A stretch of 42,784 bases of DNA from an uncultured Granulosicoccaceae bacterium (GTDB taxonomy: Bacteria > Pseudomonadota > Gammaproteobacteria > Granulosicoccales > Granulosicoccaceae). The stretch is from the NCBI GenBank assembly GCA_937957915.1, contig CALGNZ010000024.1, forward strand, positions 1 through 42,784, given 5' to 3'. The translations under genes were made by a program, and so were the position numbers. Below, piece by piece: positions 25,357 through 33,369 of this stretch (the first letter of the stretch is position 1; each line of letters begins with the position of its first letter). Below the pieces are notes generated by a model. It worked only from the letters and a program-made list of their open reading frames with translations. It had not been told where the DNA came from and did not search any database.

Positions 25357-26565
25357 CTAAGGGCGATTCAGTTTCGTGGTGCATTCAGCCAGTCTGTCCA
25401 TTGCCTGCGACAGAATGTCCTCGGACGTTGCCGTCGAAATTCGGAAAAACGGAGACAGCTCGTAAGCGCTGCCTGGGACTGACGCGATACCTGCCTCTGT
25501 GAGCAGGTAGTTGGTAAACGCAATATCGTCTTCGATACGTGTGCCATCGGGTGTTGTCGCACCAATGAAAGCTTCACAACCGATGTAGGCGTAAAACGCA
25601 CCTCCGGGTGGATCGAGTGTGAGTCCGTCTATGTTTGCTATTCTCTCGACGATAAGGTTACGTCTGCTTTCAAATGCATCGCAAAACTGTATTACACTGT
25701 CTTGTGGACCGTCGAGTGCTGCGGCTGCTGCGGCCTGCGCTATCGAACACACACCTGACGATATCTGTGACTGTACAGTGGTCATTGCTTTTATCAGCGG
25801 TTGCGGGCCGCCACAATAGCCGACGCGCCAGCCGGTCATGGCATAGGCTTTGGAAACACCGTTGACGGTTAAGGTACGGCTTTTAAGTTGCGGGCAAACA
25901 GCAGCGAATGATAGAAACTCGCGATCGTCAAAAAGAATGTGTTCGTATATCTCGTCACTGAGGATCAGTACGTCAGGGTGGCGGTCCAGTACCTCGCCGA
26001 GCGCTTGCAGGTCTTGTCGGTTGAATACGGCACCGGCCGGATTAGAGGGCAGGTTGAGGAACAGCCAGCGCGTCTTGTCCGTAATAGCGGCTTCCAGTGC
26101 CTGTGGTGTCAGTTTAAATCCACTCTCGGCAGAGCACGCAATAGCCTTCGGTACACCACCCAGTATCAGCGCGATATCTTTGTATTGCCCGAAGTAGGGG
26201 GCACACAGCAAGACTTCATCATCAGGTTCAAGCGAGGCCATCAGTGCGTCGAAGATTACCTGCTTGGCGCCGTTGCACGCCATAATTTCAGACAAGTCGT
26301 ACTGAAGGTTATTGTCGCGTAAAAATTTTGCGGCAATGGCCGTCTTTAACGCGAGCGTGCCATCGTTCGGTGTGTAGCGTGTCTGGCCTTCTTTCGCTGC
26401 CTGATACGCTGCTTCAATAATATGCATCGGTGTGTCGAAGTCTGGCTCGCCGAGGCCGAGGTCGATGATATCCTCGCCACGGGCTCGCGCCGCTCGAGCG
26501 GCCTGACTGACAGCTGCCGATGCAGAGGGTTTTACCGGTAATAGCCGGGATGACACATAGTTCAT
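25357..26565 (-). CDS. PLP-dependent class I aminotransferase (aspartate aminotransferase type)
   Basis: This 402-residue fold-type I aminotransferase of the AspC subgroup I-gamma kind has the GLGEPDFDTP segment at 37-46, the substrate-binding NLPSNPAG (Asn175), Asp204 in LSDEIYEH for the pyridine nitrogen, and the PLP-binding Lys239 in NGVSKAYAMTGWRVGY. The final Arg for the substrate carboxylate is likely in SPFFRISTA. It would move an amino group between an amino acid and 2-oxoglutarate or oxaloacetate. It lies 43 bp after the FAD oxidoreductase gene and 35 bp before the uronate-dehydrogenase-like gene. It may remove the amino group freed by hydantoinase and oxidoreductase steps. Specific substrate preference cannot be read from sequence. 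Confidence 0.9.
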   Translation of the reverse strand: MNYVSSRLLPVKPSASAAVSQAARAARARGEDIIDLGLGEPDFDTPMHIIEAAYQAAKEGQTRYTPNDGTLALKTAIAAKFLRDNNLQYDLSEIMACNGAKQVIFDALMASLEPDDEVLLCAPYFGQYKDIALILGGVPKAIACSAESGFKLTPQALEAAITDKTRWLFLNLPSNPAGAVFNRQDLQALGEVLDRHPDVLILSDEIYEHILFDDREFLSFAAVCPQLKSRTLTVNGVSKAYAMTGWRVGYCGGPQPLIKAMTTVQSQISSGVCSIAQAAAAAALDGPQDSVIQFCDAFESRRNLIVERIANIDGLTLDPPGGAFYAYIGCEAFIGATTPDGTRIEDDIAFTNYLLTEAGIASVPGSAYELSPFFRISTATSEDILSQAMDRLAECTTKLNRP

Positions 26566-26608
26566 AGCAGGTTTCGCCGGTGTGGTTTATTAACGAGGGT
26601 AAACAGAG

Positions 26609-27829
26609 CTATATGATTGCTTTTTCAATGATGGGTGTGTTGTTAACGATACGCTCGTAGTTAAACGGGCTCATATCCAGACTTCGGTATTCGCCATGCA
26701 CCAGCATTTCTGCCGTGCCGCGCCCCATGGCGGGAGACTGCTGCAAACCGTGGCCGGAAAAGCCGTTCAAGAAAAAGAAGTTTTCCACTTCGGTGTGGGG
26801 CCCCATGATCGCATTGTGATCAAACGTGTTGTATGCATAGTGCCCGGCCCACTCACTGGTCACCTTGATCGCTTCAAACTGAGGGATGCGCGTAGCGATG
26901 GTGGGCCAGATGTGATCCTGCCAGATAGACAAATCCATTGTATGGTCGTCGTAGTCGACCGCCGGATCAATGTCGGAATGACCCCCTGCCTGATAGGTAC
27001 CATTGCCAACTTCACGCAGATGCACACCGGATGGATCAATGGTGAGTGGCAGGTCACGATCAAGGGGTTGCTCGGCTTTGAACATCCAGGTAAAGCGCTT
27101 GCGCGGTTCAACCGGAATGTCGATACCCGCCATACGTGAAGTTAACACCGCTCTCGGCCCGGATGCGTTTAGCACCTTGCCGCAGGAAATCACTTCTCCG
27201 GATTTCAGGGTGACGCTTTCAACACGGGTGCCAGCGCTGCTTTTGCTGATGGCAGTCACTTCATTCTGGATATATTCAACGCCGCGTTCACGTGCTGATT
27301 TTCTCCACCAGTCAAATACGGTTGAGCCGTCCCAGTAGCCTTCATCTACGGTGTTGATCGAACCTAATACTATGTCATCTACATTGTAGAACGGGTAGTT
27401 TTCAACAATTTGCTCTGCCGTCATCAGTTGCGTGCCGGCACCGGCTTGTAGTTGAACCTGCTGGCTGTCGCGCAGTACGTTTGCAAAGTCTTCGTTGTCA
27501 GCCAGATACATATACCCAAAGTTGTGAATCGACAGCTCTGGCACGCGATCGTCACCGCCCATATAGGTGCGCAGGTTTTTCACGAAGTCTGCGGCAAATT
27601 GCGAAATCCGCACATTCAGTTCGGTGCTGAACTGCTGTCGCATGCATGAATTGGTGTGTGTGGTTGAGCAGGCTGTATAAGTGGTGTCTCTTTCGACCAC
27701 CAGCACTCGTCCGTCAAAATCTTTATTTTCAGTCAGGAACCAGGCCGCCGATGAGCCCATGATGGCACCACCAACAATAACGATATCGTAGCTCGACTGT
27801 TTTGGTGCTTCAGTATTTTGTGTGCTCAC
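26609..27829 (-). CDS. FAD-dependent oxidoreductase, DAO/sarcosine oxidase-like
   Basis: This 406-residue DAO-superfamily flavoprotein has the dinucleotide-binding motif IVGGAIMGSSAAW at residues 18-30 and a second FAD contact in VLVVERD. The STTHTNSCMRQQF loop and the C-terminal FFFLNGFSGHGLQQSPAMG are typical of sarcosine dehydrogenase, dimethylglycine dehydrogenase and FOXRED1-like proteins. Such enzymes oxidise secondary or N-methylated amino acids. The start is GTG at 27829, preceded by AAAGGAG at 7 nt, and its GTGA overlaps the stop of hydantoinase B by 4 nt. That indicates translational coupling. An N-substituted amino acid produced by the hydantoinase would be a logical substrate, as in creatinine to N-methylhydantoin to sarcosine routes, but this is inference. 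Confidence 0.88.
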   Translation of the reverse strand: MSTQNTEAPKQSSYDIVIVGGAIMGSSAAWFLTENKDFDGRVLVVERDTTYTACSTTHTNSCMRQQFSTELNVRISQFAADFVKNLRTYMGGDDRVPELSIHNFGYMYLADNEDFANVLRDSQQVQLQAGAGTQLMTAEQIVENYPFYNVDDIVLGSINTVDEGYWDGSTVFDWWRKSARERGVEYIQNEVTAISKSSAGTRVESVTLKSGEVISCGKVLNASGPRAVLTSRMAGIDIPVEPRKRFTWMFKAEQPLDRDLPLTIDPSGVHLREVGNGTYQAGGHSDIDPAVDYDDHTMDLSIWQDHIWPTIATRIPQFEAIKVTSEWAGHYAYNTFDHNAIMGPHTEVENFFFLNGFSGHGLQQSPAMGRGTAEMLVHGEYRSLDMSPFNYERIVNNTPIIEKAII

Positions 27830-29547
27830 AGAGTTTCTCCTTTACGGGCGATGTCGGCGACTGCGGCTATGGTGGCGTCGGACAAGCCATAATCATTTTT
27901 TGCGGTAGCGGCGGAAATATAACCGTAAAGCAAATCTTTTTTAACGGATTCGATGTTGCGATCTTCAGGCTTGCCATAACCCGCGCCACCGGGAAAGGCG
28001 AGCATCACCTTGCGGCCATGGGCAACAAACTGTTTGCCCTTGCCCTGCATGGCTGATCCGTCGTCCTGAGCGATGGTTGTGGTCGCACCGTTTTTACCGC
28101 CCTGTCTGCCACGGGCCGGATGGTCGACCCGATCAAACATGGCCTGAAAATCAAACTCATGTCCTTCTCGTGCGCCAACTTCCATGTATTGACCCAGGCC
28201 GCCTCGCTGCGGACCGGCACCGCCACTGTCGGGCCGTAATTCTTTACGCCAGATAATAACCGGCCCGGTGTGTTCAGTAGCTTCAATCGGCATAGTCATA
28301 ACGCCCGACGGAAACGCTGTTGCATTGAGGCCGTCGTGTTGCGGGCGGGCACCGGAACCTCCGGAATTAAACGTCAGTACTTCAGATCTTACGGCGTCTT
28401 CCGGGGCGGTGGCGTCTGTGCGTGGCCGCAGTGAAACCTGAAAGTTACACAGGCAACCGGCGCCTTCAGCGGGTACCAGGCCAGGCAGTATTTTATCCAG
28501 CGCATCGTAGACGGCATCGGGCACAAAGTGTCCGATGATATGCCGCAGGGCAACGGGGGCAGGGTGTACCGCGTTGACGATGGTATTCTCCGGTGCAACA
28601 ATTTCAAACGGCTCCAGTGACGCGGCGTTGTTCGGAATTTCCGGAGCGATAGCACACTTTAATGCATAGCAGGAATAGGCTTTGGCATAGACCAGCGGGC
28701 AGTTAATGCCTTTTTTATCAACGCCTGAAGTGCCTTCGAAATCAGAGATAATTCGGTCAGCCTCGATCGTCAGCTTTACCTTAAGTGTGATTGGTGTGGC
28801 GAAGCCATCTACCGTCATTTCACCATTTGCAGTGGTTTTGCCTGCAGTTCGAAACACATCGGCAATGCGTTCAAGGGTGGCGCGGCGCGAGTTGTCGAGA
28901 ATAAACTCGGCTACTTCTTCGAGGTTGTCGAGTTTGAACTCCCGCATCATATCGATTAACCGCCGATGACCGATTTCATTACAGGTGGCCAGTGCGTACA
29001 TATCGCCAACCAGCTGATCGGGTTCTCGAACGTTGCCACGGACAATTCTGATTAGTGATTTATCAACCGTGCCGCGTTCGGCAAACTTCATAATCGGCAG
29101 ATACAAGCCTTCTTCGTACACGCTGTTGGCGTCAGCACCAAAACCCCGGCCACCGATATCTACAATGTGCGCGGTACAGGCAAAGAAGCCTACCAGGTTG
29201 CCCTGATGAAAAGACGGGCTAACCATCGTGATGTCGTGCAGGTGACCGGTGCCTTCCCACGGGTCATTGGTGATATAGACATCACCTTCGAATATATTGT
29301 CGCGTCCGATACGACGGATAAAATGCGCCACGGCATCGGCCATTGCATTTACGTGACCGGGAGTGCCGGTAACAGCCTGTGCGAGCATTTGCCCGTGCAG
29401 ATCATAAACGCCGGCAGACAGATCACCGGCTTCACGAACGGAGGTTGAAAATGCGGTCCGGACAAGTGCTTGCGCCTGTTCTTCGACCACCGAGATCAAA
29501 CGGTTCCACATGACCTGAAAGGACACCTGGGAATGATTACCTGCCAT
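27826..29547 (-). CDS. hyuB: Hydantoinase B/oxoprolinase family protein
   Basis: The beta subunit has 573 residues from the ATG in MAGNHSQVSF (29547), which has AAGGAC 8 nt upstream. A longer frame to 29601 overlaps hyuA and lacks a ribosome site. Family blocks seen are TSVREAGDLSAGVYD, DVYITNDPWEGTGHLHDI, ACTAHIVDIGGRGFG, DFEGTSGVDKKGINCP and FPGGAGYGKPEDR. With hydantoinase A it forms ATP-dependent amidohydrolases (N-methylhydantoinase, 5-oxoprolinase, caprolactamase) or, in relatives, ketone carboxylases. The gap to hyuA is 25 bp and the following gene overlaps by 4 nt, so subunits and oxidoreductase are made together. No carboxylase gamma subunit is present. That makes cyclic-amide hydrolysis more likely than ketone carboxylation. 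Confidence 0.9.
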   Translation of the reverse strand: MAGNHSQVSFQVMWNRLISVVEEQAQALVRTAFSTSVREAGDLSAGVYDLHGQMLAQAVTGTPGHVNAMADAVAHFIRRIGRDNIFEGDVYITNDPWEGTGHLHDITMVSPSFHQGNLVGFFACTAHIVDIGGRGFGADANSVYEEGLYLPIMKFAERGTVDKSLIRIVRGNVREPDQLVGDMYALATCNEIGHRRLIDMMREFKLDNLEEVAEFILDNSRRATLERIADVFRTAGKTTANGEMTVDGFATPITLKVKLTIEADRIISDFEGTSGVDKKGINCPLVYAKAYSCYALKCAIAPEIPNNAASLEPFEIVAPENTIVNAVHPAPVALRHIIGHFVPDAVYDALDKILPGLVPAEGAGCLCNFQVSLRPRTDATAPEDAVRSEVLTFNSGGSGARPQHDGLNATAFPSGVMTMPIEATEHTGPVIIWRKELRPDSGGAGPQRGGLGQYMEVGAREGHEFDFQAMFDRVDHPARGRQGGKNGATTTIAQDDGSAMQGKGKQFVAHGRKVMLAFPGGAGYGKPEDRNIESVKKDLLYGYISAATAKNDYGLSDATIAAVADIARKGETL

Positions 29548-29572
29548 TGGATTTGTCCTTGTGAAGTGTGCG

Positions 29573-31681
29573 TTAGGTGTGTGAGTTGCCAACAATGACA
29601 TCTATACAGCCGTCTGACTGGCGTAGTGCTCGGCCACTCGACGGTACAATTATGGTGGTCTCGTCTTCGGTGATAGCAGCCGGGCCATTGACCATTTGCC
29701 GGGCTTTGACTGAGTCGCGTAGAACCACGCGGGCAGCGACAGCCTTACCGAGCGCCGGATCAAACATCTGTCTTTCACCAGCGGCTTCAGCCTCGCCCGT
29801 TGCCGAGGCGGTATCAACCTGGTCAAGCAGTGTAACGGGCTGTGGCGGCGTGGTTGCATTGACCGCCCACACGGTAATTTCTACATCCATACCTTCCACG
29901 GGGCGGCCGAACAGTTTGGTGTAGTCTTGTTCGAACAGGGTCTGGAAAGTTTCAGCGTCCGGGTTCATCGCCTGTTGTTCGGTCAGCGTAATCGGAATCT
30001 CCCAGCCCTGACCGGTGTAGCGCATATACACTTTGAAGTCAGACAGTATTTCAGCGTCTGCATCGCAACTGCGAACAAAGCCGATGGCCTCTTGCTGCAG
30101 GTCTGTCAGCAGGCTGGTGATTTTTTCCGGTGCAAAGTCAGACAGCTTCATGTACACCGAGCGGTTTGCTTCAAAGCTAAACGGTGCACGTAGAAAGCCG
30201 ATGGCCGAGCCGACACCGGCACCGGTTGGCACCAGCATTCGATCAACGCCGAGCTTCTCACACAGGCGGCCACCATGTAATGGCGCGGCACCTCCGAAGG
30301 CGATCATGGTGTATTCAGACAGATCTTCGCCATTCTCGACGGCGTGTACACGGGCCGCGTTGGCCATGTTCTCGTCGACTACTTCAGCCAGTCCAAATGC
30401 AGCCGTTTGTGCATCCATATCCAGTGCTTTGCCCAGTACTTCGGTCAATGCACTGTTTGAGCTGTCGGTATCCAGTTGGATCGTGCCACCGGCAAAGTTG
30501 TCTGCATCGAGTTTGCCTAAGACCAGATCGGCGTCAGTCACCGCGGGTTTCTCGCCACCGCGTCCATAGCAGGCAGGGCCCGGCTCTGAACCGGCGGATT
30601 CCGGCCCCACACGTATCTGGCGCATGGAGTCGACATGGGCCAGTGAACCACCGCCGGCACCGATCTCCACCATATCAATAACCGGAATCGAGATTGGCAT
30701 ACCCGACCCTTTTTTAAACCGATAGGTACGGGCAACTTCAAACACCCGACTGGTCTTTGGCATCTGGTTTTTAATCAGGCATATCTTTGCGGTGGTGCCA
30801 CCCATATCAAAAGACAGCACTTTGTCGAGCCCGTACTGCGCTGCAATGTGAGCGGCGAAAACTGCACCACCGGCCGGACCTGATTCGACCAGTCGGACCG
30901 GAAACTCTGCTGCACTGTCGATTGAAATAATGCCGCCACCGGAGTGCATTAAAAAGATACTGCAGTCGACGCCTTCTTCACCGAGGCGTCCGGCCAGCCG
31001 GCTCAGGTAAGACTTCATCAGTGGTTTAATATAGGCATTGGCTACTACTGTGTTGAAGCGCTCGTACTCACGCATCTGTGGCGACACTTCGGACGACAGT
31101 GACACCATCACATCAGGGAGCCGTTTGGCCAGTACGTCACGCACCATTTTTTCGTGTTTGTCATTGGCGTAAGAGTGAATCAGGCCAACGGCTACGCTGT
31201 CATAGCCTGCCTCTGCAATTTGTTCAGCCAGTGCTTCAACCTGTTTGAGGTCGAGATCAATCAGTATATTGCCGAGCGCATCGACCCGTTCTTCTACGGT
31301 GTAGCGCATGTTGCGAGGCAGCAGGGGGGCGGGCAGATTCAGGTTCAGGTCGTACTGTTCAAACCGTGATTCCGTGCGCATCTCGATAACATCGCGAAAG
31401 CCCTGCGTGGTGATCAGTGCGGTTTTCGCCCCACGCCGCTCTATCAGTGCATTGGTGGCGAGCGTAGTACCGTGAATGATCTGGGTAATATCTGCAGGGG
31501 TAATGTCCGCTTTCTTACAGACCTGGTGTAAACCGTCAAGAATGGCATCTTCCGGTGCGGTGTAGGTAGTCAGTACTTTCGTCGAGTACTGCTGGTTATC
31601 GAACTCGAGCACAACATCGGTGAACGTGCCGCCGATATCAACCCCGAGTCGAGCGGGTGTGCGGGCTGGTGACTGGCTCAT
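29573..31681 (-). CDS. hyuA: Hydantoinase A/oxoprolinase family protein
   Basis: The 702-residue alpha subunit has the actin-like ATP-binding fold: phosphate-1 motif VDIGGTFTD at 14-22, QIIHGTTLATNALIERRGA, a central LSFDMGGTTAKI, the VEIGAGGGSLAHVD loop, and AFGGAAPLHG. It is the ATP-using half of N-methylhydantoinase/5-oxoprolinase-type enzymes and is the first gene of the operon that continues through five more genes to 23747. The ATG at 31681 is preceded by a weak GGGAC. It is transcribed away from a LysR regulator at 32215 across a 533-bp region. The regulator is therefore the probable control of the whole operon. The actual ring substrate (hydantoin, lactam, oxoproline-like) is not determined by sequence alone. 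Confidence 0.9.
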   Translation of the reverse strand: MSQSPARTPARLGVDIGGTFTDVVLEFDNQQYSTKVLTTYTAPEDAILDGLHQVCKKADITPADITQIIHGTTLATNALIERRGAKTALITTQGFRDVIEMRTESRFEQYDLNLNLPAPLLPRNMRYTVEERVDALGNILIDLDLKQVEALAEQIAEAGYDSVAVGLIHSYANDKHEKMVRDVLAKRLPDVMVSLSSEVSPQMREYERFNTVVANAYIKPLMKSYLSRLAGRLGEEGVDCSIFLMHSGGGIISIDSAAEFPVRLVESGPAGGAVFAAHIAAQYGLDKVLSFDMGGTTAKICLIKNQMPKTSRVFEVARTYRFKKGSGMPISIPVIDMVEIGAGGGSLAHVDSMRQIRVGPESAGSEPGPACYGRGGEKPAVTDADLVLGKLDADNFAGGTIQLDTDSSNSALTEVLGKALDMDAQTAAFGLAEVVDENMANAARVHAVENGEDLSEYTMIAFGGAAPLHGGRLCEKLGVDRMLVPTGAGVGSAIGFLRAPFSFEANRSVYMKLSDFAPEKITSLLTDLQQEAIGFVRSCDADAEILSDFKVYMRYTGQGWEIPITLTEQQAMNPDAETFQTLFEQDYTKLFGRPVEGMDVEITVWAVNATTPPQPVTLLDQVDTASATGEAEAAGERQMFDPALGKAVAARVVLRDSVKARQMVNGPAAITEDETTIIVPSSGRALRQSDGCIDVIVGNSHT

Positions 31682-31831
31682 CGGTTTTGGTCCCGTGTCT
31701 GTTGGAATCGCGAACCGTGCAGAGCGGAGAGATGGCGGCGTGCTGCACGCGAACGCAAGTGGTTTGGAAGAAGTAGCCGGAGGCTAGCAAAGGTTGGTCA
31801 TTTTTAAAAATTAATTATTTTGATTATTTCG

Positions 31832-31846
31832 ATAAAAGTTATTTAT
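31832..31846. promoter_or_regulatory. Candidate LysR-type regulator box (T-N11-A)
   Basis: ATAAA at 31832-31836 and TTTAT at 31842-31846 form perfect arms around 5 nt. The T at 31833 and A at 31845 give the T-N11-A spacing that LysR-type regulators recognise. It lies about 150 bp upstream of hyuA in an AT-rich patch. Because such patches produce chance palindromes, this is only a candidate. Confidence 0.3.
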
Positions 31847-32052
31847 GATGTGTTTGGTTTCAGTTGCGGGGTTGTATTAATTTATCCTTAGTATTCAATG
31901 GTCTGGGTGGCGTTTGGGTGGCAGTCCGGAAACGCTGGTGTGTGGTTCAGTTGCTATATAACAAAGAATTTCTATTTATAACCTCACCGATCATTAAACC
32001 AATTTATGAATAGCTGGTTCAAAGATGCTCGCGAAGCCTGGCTGTCACAGCT

Positions 32053-32214
32053 CCAGGGACGGAGCCTCATGACAGCACCTCGTGGACTGCGGCTTACTGA
32101 CAGAACCTCTATTATGGACTGAGCGTTAACGGATAGTGCATTAATGGACAGCGCCTTAATGGACAGAGCCTTGGACGGAGCATTGCGGATAGCGCAATTA
32201 ACGATAACCAGCTG
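32053..32214 (+). repeat. Degenerate tandem array of about 15-bp units abutting the LysR start codon
   Basis: About eleven consecutive units can be read. They are 15, 15, 12, 16, 16, 15, 15, 15, 12, 15 and 16 nt long, starting at 32053, 32068, 32083, 32095, 32111, 32127, 32142, 32157, 32172, 32184 and 32199. Most contain GGAC or GGAT, then AG, then a GC-rich end followed by TTAA. The best pair (32142 and 32157) differ at one position. In one frame the units encode a pentapeptide MDSAL series. That frame runs from ATG 32144 to a TGA at 32213-32215 overlapping the LysR ATG. Units of 12 and 16 nt break the frame further upstream, so the array as a whole is not one gene. Confidence 0.7.
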
Positions 32215-33129
32215 ATGAAAATAAATATTAAGCAGATTGAAGCATTTGTCTGGGTGGCTGATCTTGGCAGTTTCAGAGGTGCGGCCGAGCGCTTAAATAC
32301 CACTCAGCCTAATATATCCACCCGGATCTCGAATCTCGAAGAGACCGTGGGTGTCAAACTGATGGAGCGAAACGCCGGTTCGGTTCGGCTGACCGCCAAG
32401 GGTCGCGAACTCGTCGAGCAGGGGCGGCAGGTGCTGCGCTCCATGGAGCAGTTTGTCGACGTTGCCGGGCTGACTCATCTTTCAACAAGCACCATAAAAC
32501 TGGGTGTCACGGAGATGATCGTCAGTACCTGGTTGCCGGAGTTCTTTAGATTAGTCAGTGAAAAATATGCTCACCTAAATATCGAGTTAACTGTCGACAT
32601 GTCAGTTAACCTGAAGCCGGCTCTGCATTCACGATCTATCGATATGGCTTTCCAGAATGGCCCGTTTACACGGACGATGACGGGCACCGAAAAGCTCGGA
32701 CAATTTCCCTACGTATGGGTTGGTGCTCCGGCGTTGAAAATTACACGCACCAGAAAGCCCGGTATCGATGCGATGCTGGCTCAGCCCATACTCTCTCACG
32801 GCCGTGAAACGGATCAGTACCAGCAAATAGAAAGTCACTTTAGTAAAGCAGCTGGGCGGGGAACAAGGCATCCTAATATCGTTGTGTCTAGTAACATGGC
32901 ACCGTGTATCTACATGGCAATACAGGGCATGGGCATTAGTGCACTACCGGCGGCAATGGCGCGGCCTTACATCGCAGATGGCAGTTTGAAACAAATTAAA
33001 TATCCGTGGGTACCTAAACCACTGGAGTTCCTTGCACGGTACGATGCCAAAACCGTTTCTGCAGTAGTTGCAGATCTTGCTGTGCTGGCTCGCGACGTTT
33101 CGCAGAGTTATCCGAAACAATTGGATTAG
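32215..33129 (+). CDS. LysR family transcriptional regulator
   Basis: This 304-residue regulator has the LysR winged helix-turn-helix at residues 1-62: IKQIEAFVWVADLGSFRGAA, then RLNTTQPNISTRISNLEE. A linker helix follows, then a periplasmic-binding-protein-like sensor domain at about 92-295 (TIKLGVTEMIVSTWLPEF; SNMAPCIYMAIQGMGISALPA). It is divergent from the six-gene hydantoinase operon and most likely controls that operon in response to a pathway compound. Its leader is unusual: the repeat array reaches the start codon, no Shine-Dalgarno sequence is visible, and the stop of a 23-codon micro-ORF overlaps the ATG as TGATG. Translation may therefore depend on re-initiation after that micro-ORF. 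Confidence 0.9.
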   Translation: MKINIKQIEAFVWVADLGSFRGAAERLNTTQPNISTRISNLEETVGVKLMERNAGSVRLTAKGRELVEQGRQVLRSMEQFVDVAGLTHLSTSTIKLGVTEMIVSTWLPEFFRLVSEKYAHLNIELTVDMSVNLKPALHSRSIDMAFQNGPFTRTMTGTEKLGQFPYVWVGAPALKITRTRKPGIDAMLAQPILSHGRETDQYQQIESHFSKAAGRGTRHPNIVVSSNMAPCIYMAIQGMGISALPAAMARPYIADGSLKQIKYPWVPKPLEFLARYDAKTVSAVVADLAVLARDVSQSYPKQLD

Positions 33130-33160
33130 CGTATTTTGTTACGGTGAACGATGTATTCCT

Positions 33161-33258
33161 GCCGGGGGCCTTCATTTTTGAATCCAAGAAGACCAAAAAC
33201 GAAGCAAAAGCGTTTCTGCGACCGGACGTAGGGTGCCGGTGAGTGAACCGCACCGCAC
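33161..33258 (+). repeat. Dispersed palindromic intergenic repeat, copy B
   Basis: The block GCCGGGGGCCTTCATTT at 33161-33177 and the block from GGACGTAGGGTG to GAACCGCAC at 33224-33258 match copy A at 18886-18935. About 45 nt lie between the blocks here. The second block is palindromic (GGTGCCGGT near ACCGCACC). It lies in the gap between the LysR gene and a secreted protein gene. Confidence 0.6.
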
Positions 33259-33300
33259 CAAACACACATAGAATGGCTGGCTTAACGATACGATTTTTAA

Positions 33301-33321
33301 GGCCAGCGCAATTAGCTGGCC
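33301..33321 (-). terminator. Hairpin downstream of the secreted GWGW-repeat gene
   Basis: GGCCAGC (33301-33307) and GCTGGCC (33315-33321) form a perfect 7-bp stem with a 7-nt loop. It sits about 50 bp beyond the stop of the minus-strand gene 33370-34926 and about 170 bp beyond the convergent LysR gene. There is no proper T-run on either strand, so termination is only probable. Confidence 0.4.
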
Positions 33322-33369
33322 TCACAGCGTTGTTACAACTGTTTAGCTAAAACCAGCACGTGTGCCTTA

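Larger units (their letters stand above)
31682..32214. other. Divergent control region (533 bp) between the hyu operon and its LysR gene
   Basis: No gene is supported here apart from a possible 23-codon micro-ORF at 32144-32215. The half next to hyuA is very AT-rich at about 31798-31850, as expected for promoters. It holds a palindrome of LysR-box geometry at 31832-31846. The half next to the LysR gene is filled by a degenerate array of about 15-bp units from 32053 to the start codon. Confidence 0.6.

Noticed and set aside
27826..31681. Acetone/acetophenone carboxylase
   Set aside because: The alpha and beta subunits are related, but the small gamma-type subunit is missing and the neighbours are amine and sugar-acid enzymes.
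32053..32214. Iteron-type origin or CRISPR-like array
   Set aside because: Units have no spacers, vary in length, and there is no replication initiator or cas gene; the location before a LysR start points to a leader repeat.
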